DNA from: Pelotomaculum sp.
Lineage (GTDB): Bacteria; Bacillota; Desulfotomaculia; Desulfotomaculales; Pelotomaculaceae
DNA length: 12,047 nt
Assembly: GCA_022839445.1 (NCBI GenBank)
Contig: JALHFC010000075.1
Span: forward strand, 1 to 12,047
Reading direction: 5' to 3'
Under the pieces are notes generated by a model. The model saw only the letters and a list, made by a program, of their open reading frames with translations, did no database searches and was not told the DNA's origin. Below are positions 7,091 through 12,047 of the stretch, piece after piece. Within the stretch, counting starts at the first letter, position 1. Each line of letters begins with the position of its first letter. Position numbers and translations under genes: made by a program.

Positions 7091-7119
7091 AGTATAACAT
7101 CTTAATTGACATCCTACAA
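7091..7119 (-). promoter_or_regulatory. Possible extended -10 promoter of radA
   Basis: Minus strand: TATACT (7096-7091) preceded by TGT (extended -10), with a weak -35 TTGTAG (7119-7114) at a 17-bp spacing. The core GATGTTATA is shared with the promoter proposed before gltX. Start near 7084 leaves a leader of about 28 nt. It would allow radA-disA expression apart from the heat-shock genes upstream. No terminator is visible in the gap, so readthrough from clpC is also likely. Confidence 0.45.
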
Positions 7120-7139
7120 TAAAGGGTTTGGCACATATT

Positions 7140-7565
7140 TTATTCGGGAAGCAACTTCAAAATACTAGAGATGGCTGTTCGCCCGTTATCATCTTTATAT
7201 ACTTCAAAAGAAACCGCATCCCCTTCGTTTAAGACAATCCCGGTTGCTCCTTCGGGGAAAAGAAATACCTTGGTTTCATCACCAACTTTAATTTCAATAA
7301 AGTTGTTATCAATACGCCCGACATATGAACCTGCCTGGCGCCTGACATCTTCTGCTTTCGCCGGCTGACCGGACGGCGCAGGCGCCGGGTCGGGGATCGC
7401 TGATTGCAGCGCAGACTGGCGCGGGGTAGCCGCCGGCTCATGCAACCCGGCTTGCGGCGCCGCCGGTGGCGCGATGATTCGATCCATTAAAAATACATAA
7501 CCTGCCATGATAAGAGTAAGGAATAATATAATCATAATTACTTTCGCAATTGGCGACCTGTACAT
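7140..7565 (-). CDS. Unknown single-pass membrane protein with Pro/Ala-rich linker
   Basis: I do not recognise a named family. The 141-residue protein has a short basic N-terminus (R3, K8), one hydrophobic segment at about 8-28, an Ala/Pro-rich, probably disordered linker (32-70), and a compact C-terminal part (about 77-141) rich in beta-strand-like alternation. That part holds YVGRIDNNFIEIKVGD and LNEGDAVSFEVYKDDNGR and could be a small beta-barrel or OB-like fold (inference). By the positive-inside rule the C-terminal part should be outside the cell. The start is ATG 7565 with AAAGGAG 9 nt upstream. The gene begins 29 nt after the clpC stop and is probably co-transcribed with it. A membrane protein here is not part of the standard clpC-radA order in Bacillus. 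A role in envelope stress is possible but unsupported by the sequence. Confidence 0.85.
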   Translation of the reverse strand: MYRSPIAKVIMIILFLTLIMAGYVFLMDRIIAPPAAPQAGLHEPAATPRQSALQSAIPDPAPAPSGQPAKAEDVRRQAGSYVGRIDNNFIEIKVGDETKVFLFPEGATGIVLNEGDAVSFEVYKDDNGRTAISSILKLLPE

Positions 7566-7594
7566 TACGTAGCGCTCCTTTTATTTCATTTGTT

Positions 7595-10048
7595 TTAAGC
7601 CGGGTGGAAACTTTGTGGTTTCTTAATAACTTTAATACCTGTTCCAGTCTCGTTAATGTCTAAAAACACCCGGTCTCCCCCGGCGAAGGTACCTTTTAGA
7701 AATTCCTCTGAAAGGCGATCTTCCACCTGGCGCAGGATGGCCCGCCGCAGCGGCCTGGCGCCGAAAGCCTCGTCGAAACCCTCTTTAGCCAAAAGGTCCT
7801 TGGCCTTTTCCGCCACTTCGATTTCAATATCGTTTTCCTTCATTCTATTAGCAACGTCTTTTAGCATGATATCTACAATTTTTCTTATATGTTCCGGCGT
7901 CAGGGCATGGAAAACAATGACTTCGTCCACACGGTTTAGAAACTCGGGGCGGAAAGTCCTCCGCAGTTCCTCCGTCACTTTGCTTTTCATGTCTTCGTAA
8001 GCGTCGCTATCCCGGCTACCGGAGCGGAAACCCAAAGTCGCCTCCTTTTTAATGGTATGCAGCCCGACGTTCGAGGTCATAATAAGCACAGTGTTTCTGA
8101 AATCCACAGTGCGCCCTTTGGCGTCGGTAAGCCTGCCGTCTTCCATCACCTGCAACAGGATGTTGAACACATCCGGATGGGCTTTTTCAATTTCATCCAG
8201 CAGGACTACCGTATACGGCCTGCGCCGTACCGCTTCGGTAAGCTGCCCGCCCTCTTCATAACCCACATAACCGGGAGGCGCCCCCACCAGCCGGGACACC
8301 GCGAACTTTTCCATGTATTCAGACATGTCTATCCTTACCATAGCGTCCTCGCTTCCGAAAAGCACCTCCGCCAGGGCTCTGGCCGACTCTGTCTTGCCTA
8401 CGCCCGTAGGTCCCAGGAAGATAAAGGAACCGACGGGGCGCCGGGGATCTTTTAACCCGGCCCTAGCCCTTCTGATTGCCCGCGATATGGCATGGACAGC
8501 CTCATCCTGTCCAACTACCCGCTGGTGCAGCACTTCTTCCATTTTCAAAAGCCTTTCCGTTTCTTCCTCAGCCAGTTTTTTCACAGGCACACCGGTCCAG
8601 CTGGAAACAATGTGAGCAATGGTTTCCTCGTCCACCACGAGTTCCGCACCGCTACTTTGCTGTTTCCATGATTCCCTTAAACTTACCAGTTCAGCCCGCA
8701 ACTTCTGCTCCTGGTCCCTTAATTCAGCGGCCTTTTCAAATTCCTGACCGTTTACCGCCGCTTCCTTTTCTTTTTGCAATACCTCCAGCTTTTTCTCCAT
8801 CTTTTTCAACTCGGGCGGGGGCACAAAGGCCTGCAACCTAACACGGGAACCGGCTTCATCCATCAGGTCGATGGCTTTGTCGGGTAAAAACCTATCGGTA
8901 ATATAGCGACTGGATAGCTTCGCCGCCGCCTCCAGGGCTTCATCAGTAATCCTTACACGGTGATGGGCCTCGTATTTGTCCCTGAGTCCTTTCAAAATCT
9001 GGATGGTTTCCTCAATATTTGGCTCCGCCACAGTTATCGGCTGGAAGCGGCGCTCTAAGGCAGCGTCCTTTTCAATATGCTTGCGGTATTCATCCAGGGT
9101 AGTGGCGCCAATACACTGTAGCTCACCTCTAGCCAAAGCCGGTTTTAAAATATTGGCCGCATCTATGGCGCCTTCAGCAGCGCCGGCCCCTACTAAAGTG
9201 TGGAGCTCGTCAATAAACAATATAATATTGCCGGACTGGCGTATTTCCTCAATTACTTTTCTCATCCGCTCCTCGAATTCACCGCGATACTTGGTACCGG
9301 CAACCATGGAGCCCATATCTAAAGTAACAACCCGCTTATTCTCAAGGATCTCGGGTATGTTGCCCGACGCTATCCTTTGGGCCAACCCCTCGGCAACGGC
9401 AGTTTTACCCACACCAGGCTCACCGATTAATACCGGGTTGTTTTTTGTGCGCCTGCTTAAAACCTGTATTACTCTTTCAATCTCTTTATCCCTACCCACT
9501 ACAGGATCTAGTTTATCTTCTCCAGCCAATACGGTCAAATCCCGCCCAAACTGGTCCAGCGTTTGAGCGGCGCCTTCCTTACCCCGGCCTGGCGCCTGGC
9601 CTGCCGAGGGCGGTTGCCCCCCCGATAGCTGGGCTACCATAGACCGCACTTTTCGGTAATCCGCACCATATGCAGCCAGGATCTGCGCCGCCACACCCTC
9701 ACCCTCGCGGATTAAACCTAAAAGCAAGTGCTCGGGGCCGACATAATTATGACCCATCCGACGCGCCTCGTCCAGCGACAGCTCCAGCACTTTTTTTGTC
9801 CTGGCGGTCGGGACCGGTTCCTCCGTAGCCTGATCTTTTCCCGCCCCTACTATTTGTGCCGCTACTGACCGCACCTTATCAGCATCCATGCCTATTGCAT
9901 CCAGGACCTTGGCTGCGGCGCTTTTTTCTTCCCGGATCAGCCCTAGAAGCAGGTGCTCCGTACCAACATAAGGGTAAGCAGCGCTTTTTGCTTCCTCCTG
10001 AGCAAACATCAATACTTTTTGGGCTCTTTCAGTAAATTTTCCAAACAT
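7595..10048 (-). CDS. clpC: AAA+ unfoldase ClpC, ATPase partner of ClpP
   Basis: Hsp100 unfoldase that unfolds substrates (including arginine-phosphorylated and MecA-delivered proteins) into ClpP. It has 817 residues, normal for ClpC. Two Clp-N repeats (about 3-65 and 80-140) are followed by AAA domain 1 with Walker A GEPGVGKT (209-216) and Walker B LFIDE (277-281). The short ClpC-type middle domain (about 412-465) contains a UVR-like stretch, NGQEFEKAAELRDQEQ. AAA domain 2 has Walker A GPTGVGKT (546-553), Walker B VVLLDE (614-619), sensor-1 region TSN (658-660), and LGF (672-674) at the place of the ClpP-docking loop. The middle domain and LGF loop distinguish it from ClpB. The start is ATG 10048 with GGGGG 9 nt upstream. 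It lies 33 nt after mcsB, in the CtsR-regulated operon. I see no damage. Confidence 0.98.
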   Translation of the reverse strand: MFGKFTERAQKVLMFAQEEAKSAAYPYVGTEHLLLGLIREEKSAAAKVLDAIGMDADKVRSVAAQIVGAGKDQATEEPVPTARTKKVLELSLDEARRMGHNYVGPEHLLLGLIREGEGVAAQILAAYGADYRKVRSMVAQLSGGQPPSAGQAPGRGKEGAAQTLDQFGRDLTVLAGEDKLDPVVGRDKEIERVIQVLSRRTKNNPVLIGEPGVGKTAVAEGLAQRIASGNIPEILENKRVVTLDMGSMVAGTKYRGEFEERMRKVIEEIRQSGNIILFIDELHTLVGAGAAEGAIDAANILKPALARGELQCIGATTLDEYRKHIEKDAALERRFQPITVAEPNIEETIQILKGLRDKYEAHHRVRITDEALEAAAKLSSRYITDRFLPDKAIDLMDEAGSRVRLQAFVPPPELKKMEKKLEVLQKEKEAAVNGQEFEKAAELRDQEQKLRAELVSLRESWKQQSSGAELVVDEETIAHIVSSWTGVPVKKLAEEETERLLKMEEVLHQRVVGQDEAVHAISRAIRRARAGLKDPRRPVGSFIFLGPTGVGKTESARALAEVLFGSEDAMVRIDMSEYMEKFAVSRLVGAPPGYVGYEEGGQLTEAVRRRPYTVVLLDEIEKAHPDVFNILLQVMEDGRLTDAKGRTVDFRNTVLIMTSNVGLHTIKKEATLGFRSGSRDSDAYEDMKSKVTEELRRTFRPEFLNRVDEVIVFHALTPEHIRKIVDIMLKDVANRMKENDIEIEVAEKAKDLLAKEGFDEAFGARPLRRAILRQVEDRLSEEFLKGTFAGGDRVFLDINETGTGIKVIKKPQSFHPA

Positions 10049-10081
10049 CTTTTTACACCCCCAGGTTTAAAAGTTATTTTA

Positions 10082-11044
10082 TTAAGTTAATCCCGCCAAC
10101 TCTTCCCTTATTAGCCCGGCTCTCAACACTTCCCCCTGGTAATTTGAGAGATCGTGCCCGGTGGATTTAATTAAAAATGCAGGACGAATTTTCACCATTA
10201 ATTCATTTATAAGTCTGTCCGGCACACCGGATATTATTTTTAAACCCAACCCCAGCCTCAAGCTGGAAAAAAGCCGCATAGCTTCTTCCAATGAAAGAAG
10301 CCGGGCATACTTCAAAGCGCCAAAGGCCCTGTAGACCCGATCTTCAATGAAATCGCGCCTTTCCTTATGCAAAACACGCCGGGCAGTTAGCTCCTGGGCC
10401 AAGATTTGTTTTGTAATGGAAATAAGGTTATTAACAATTTCCTCCTCAGACTGTCCCAGGGTAATCTGCTTGGTCAGCTTTAACGCCGTAAGGTGTAGCA
10501 TAACGGAAGCGCGCATACCCGTTCCAACGTTTGTGGGGCAGGATGTTAAAAAACCGTATTTTTCAGAAAACGCATATCGCAACTTCTTCTCTAAGCCGTC
10601 ATCAACCTTGTTGATAATATCCCAGGCCTCTTTCAGCTGCAAACCCGAAAGAAGACACTGAATGCGCAGGTGGTCTTCCTCATTGACCATGATGCTAACC
10701 ACCTCGTCATCCCGGATAGCCACAGCTTTAGACTGGAAGTTTTGCAAAAGATCCGGGCTGATTAAGTGTTTGTCTACCAGTATCTGTCTTTCTAGCGGTT
10801 CTAGTTCCTCCAGGCCGTTTAAGGCAAGGTTCCCCAGCAAGCCGGACGCTTCCTCGTTTTCAAGCGCCGCCTGGACCTCGCGAATAACTTTCTTGGACAT
10901 CTCCAGATCAAGAAGATGCGGGAAAGGAATACCGGCAAGGTTTCTAGCTACCCTAACCCGGCTGCTGATTACTATACCGGCATCCGGGCCGTCGGCGTTC
11001 ATCCAACTGCTATATGCGCCGGCAGCCCTTTCTTTAATCGACAT
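10082..11044 (-). CDS. mcsB: Protein-arginine kinase McsB, apparent internal deletion
   Basis: McsB phosphorylates arginines on proteins, including CtsR, marking them for ClpCP; it is related to phosphagen kinases. The frame is open for 320 residues, but the family is about 350-360. Conserved parts are SSRVRVARN (27-35), the catalytic NEEDHLRIQ (121-129), and SCPTNVGTGMRAS (168-180) with C169. The sequence LTKQ (190-193) then runs straight into ITLGQSEEEI (194-203). In B. subtilis McsB about 35 residues lie between these points, including VVRGIYGEGSEAVGN, the counterpart of the RGxxGE nucleotide/phosphoryl loop of arginine kinases. Adding 35 gives 355, the normal length, so I infer an in-frame deletion of about 105 nt at 10468-10463 and a probably inactive kinase. 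The start overlaps the mcsA stop (TAATG). The C-terminal RDxxRA phosphoarginine-sensing motif reads GEVLRA. Confidence 0.93.
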   Translation of the reverse strand: MSIKERAAGAYSSWMNADGPDAGIVISSRVRVARNLAGIPFPHLLDLEMSKKVIREVQAALENEEASGLLGNLALNGLEELEPLERQILVDKHLISPDLLQNFQSKAVAIRDDEVVSIMVNEEDHLRIQCLLSGLQLKEAWDIINKVDDGLEKKLRYAFSEKYGFLTSCPTNVGTGMRASVMLHLTALKLTKQITLGQSEEEIVNNLISITKQILAQELTARRVLHKERRDFIEDRVYRAFGALKYARLLSLEEAMRLFSSLRLGLGLKIISGVPDRLINELMVKIRPAFLIKSTGHDLSNYQGEVLRAGLIREELAGLT

Positions 11045-11568
11045 TAACCCTCACGCCCTTCATTAAGACCTTTTTCCATCCGGCGTATAGCATCACGAAG
11101 CTCGGCGGCGAGTTCAAACTCCTCCCGTCCCACAGCTTCACCCAGCTGATTTTTTACCTTTTCTATCTCTCTTGCTAGCCTGGCACGCCCACCGGCGCGT
11201 TCAGGCACTTTGCCGGTATGCCGTGTGTTGCCATGAATTTTTCGTAGGAGCGGCAGCATCTTTTCCTCGAAATACGGGTAGCAATCACCACAACCCAACA
11301 GCCCCTTGTTGACAAATTGCGACTCGGCTATACCACACTTTTCGCATTTTTTGTCGCCATCCACCGCCCGGTCATAGCCGACACCACCGGTTCCGCTTAA
11401 AAGACCGGCGAGAAAGTTATGCAGGTTCATCTGTGGAACAAAACCAAACCCCTGAAGCTGTATTTCACCGGCGCAGCTTTCGCAAAGATGCGTCTCTTTT
11501 TTTTGACCGTTAGTTATTTCAGTCAGGTGCACAGTCGCCGGTCGCAAATTGCAGCGCTCACACAGCAT
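11044..11568 (-). CDS. mcsA: McsA, zinc-finger activator of McsB
   Basis: McsA binds and activates the McsB kinase and takes part in CtsR control. The 174-residue protein has four CxxC pairs, C3/C6, C29/C32, C75/C78 and C93/C96, forming two zinc-binding modules of two pairs each. A C-terminal UVR domain follows (about 131-166, EIEKVKNQLGEAVGREEFEL onward), as in UvrB and ClpC. The ATG at 11568 is supported by AAGGGGG 8 nt upstream. The gene follows ctsR after 18 nt and its TAA shares one base with the mcsB ATG (TAATG), so McsA and McsB are translationally coupled, matching their function as a complex. All eight cysteines are present, so unlike its partner mcsB this gene appears intact. Confidence 0.95.
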   Translation of the reverse strand: MLCERCNLRPATVHLTEITNGQKKETHLCESCAGEIQLQGFGFVPQMNLHNFLAGLLSGTGGVGYDRAVDGDKKCEKCGIAESQFVNKGLLGCGDCYPYFEEKMLPLLRKIHGNTRHTGKVPERAGGRARLAREIEKVKNQLGEAVGREEFELAAELRDAIRRMEKGLNEGREG

Positions 11569-11586
11569 AATAATGACCCCCTTGTA

Positions 11587-12047
11587 TCAATCCAACAAAA
11601 TTGCTGTTAACATAGATTTTAACAACATCGCCCTTAGTTTGTCACAGGCAGGCAAACACCTTCTTATAGTATTACCGTCTACAACAGCCTGCATTAACCT
11701 TGATTCCCGGCGGCTAATCAATCCTTCCTCCCTCAAACGTTTAATTAGACCTTCCGCGTCGCCCTGCGCTATAGATTCCCCTACTAAACCACAAATATCC
11801 TGTATTAAACCGGAACGCTGGTTCAAAGGGATTTTAACAATCCTGATATAACCACCACTTCCCCGCCTGCTTTCCACAATATAACCGTGACTGGCTGAGA
11901 ACCGGGTGGTCAAAACATAGTTAATCTGAGAAGGAACACAGTTAAAGCGGACAGCCAGGTCACTTCGTTGGACCTCAACAAATTTTTGCCTGCTTTCCGC
12001 CAGCAACTTTTTCAAGTATTGCTCAATCAAATTGGATATATTGGACA
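11587..12047 (-). CDS. ctsR: Class III stress repressor CtsR, first base beyond window edge
   Basis: Dimeric winged-helix repressor that binds tandem heptamers (GGTCAAA type) upstream of clp genes and is released on heat through a glycine-rich loop. An in-frame TTG at 12030 is open, but homology extends upstream as SNISNLIEQYLKKLL, matching the usual CtsR start. The window ends two bases into the preceding NTG codon (12048-12046), which is probably the real start. The gene is therefore complete except for one base and encodes about 153 residues. The HTH region contains VPSQINYVLTTRF; the wing is SRRGSGGYIRI (about 60-70). In B. subtilis the wing loop is tetraglycine; here one Gly is Ser. The C-terminal part reads EGLISRRESRLMQAVVD. 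As first gene of the operon it would autoregulate; its operator lies outside this window. Confidence 0.96.
   Translation of the reverse strand, partial: SNISNLIEQYLKKLLAESRQKFVEVQRSDLAVRFNCVPSQINYVLTTRFSASHGYIVESRRGSGGYIRIVKIPLNQRSGLIQDICGLVGESIAQGDAEGLIKRLREEGLISRRESRLMQAVVDGNTIRRCLPACDKLRAMLLKSMLTAILLD

Noticed and set aside
7106..7111. TTGACA on the plus strand in the radA upstream gap
   Set aside because: No -10 hexamer at 16-18 bp and no plus-strand gene downstream.
8976..9566. Open frame of 196 codons on the plus strand
   Set aside because: It lies entirely antisense to clpC, its product resembles no family I know, and the codon pattern is explained by the clpC frame. The other plus-strand open frames in the window are likewise shadows.

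Overview
The window carries one strand-uniform block of genes, all read on the minus strand. Read in transcription order, from the right edge to the left, it is ctsR - mcsA - mcsB - clpC - small membrane-anchored unknown - radA - disA - carD - PIN/TRAM membrane protein (YacL type) - ispD - ispF - gltX. This is the classic Firmicutes clpC/radA/disA/isp/gltX neighbourhood. The CarD-family gene between disA and the PIN/TRAM gene, the extra Pro/Ala-rich membrane protein between clpC and radA, the intermediate G+C and the frequent TTG starts point to a Clostridia-class organism. My inference is a member of the Peptococcaceae/Desulfotomaculum/Pelotomaculum type. No mobile element, CRISPR array, tRNA or rRNA is visible.

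Right part (about 7.1-12.05 kb): the class III heat-shock operon. CtsR is the repressor, McsA the zinc-finger adaptor, McsB the protein-arginine kinase and ClpC the AAA+ unfoldase that hands proteins to ClpP. The ctsR start codon straddles the right edge, so its promoter and CtsR operators lie outside. A small protein with one membrane segment follows clpC closely.

Middle (about 4.0-7.1 kb): genome-integrity genes. radA (branch-migration ATPase) has a probable extended -10 promoter of its own. disA (c-di-AMP synthase and DNA scanner) follows. carD stands as a separate unit with two near-consensus sigma-A promoters in front, a 13-bp perfect inverted repeat bracketing them, and an intrinsic terminator two bases after its stop.

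Left part (1-3.9 kb): the PIN/TRAM protein, then ispD and ispF (two MEP-pathway isoprenoid enzymes) and gltX (glutamyl-tRNA synthetase, cut by the left edge), with a probable extended -10 promoter just before gltX.

The main surprises are two apparent internal deletions in enzymes that otherwise look healthy. disA has lost about 41 nt near its 5' end. This shifts the frame and separates a 16-codon start from the rest. mcsB lacks about 35 residues in frame, including the conserved RGxxGE-type loop of the phosphagen-kinase fold. Either this lineage (or this assembled molecule) has damaged c-di-AMP and arginine-phosphorylation functions, or the assembly is wrong at two places. I found no wholly new multi-gene system. 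The deletions, the unusual carD control region and the unknown membrane protein are the points worth following.
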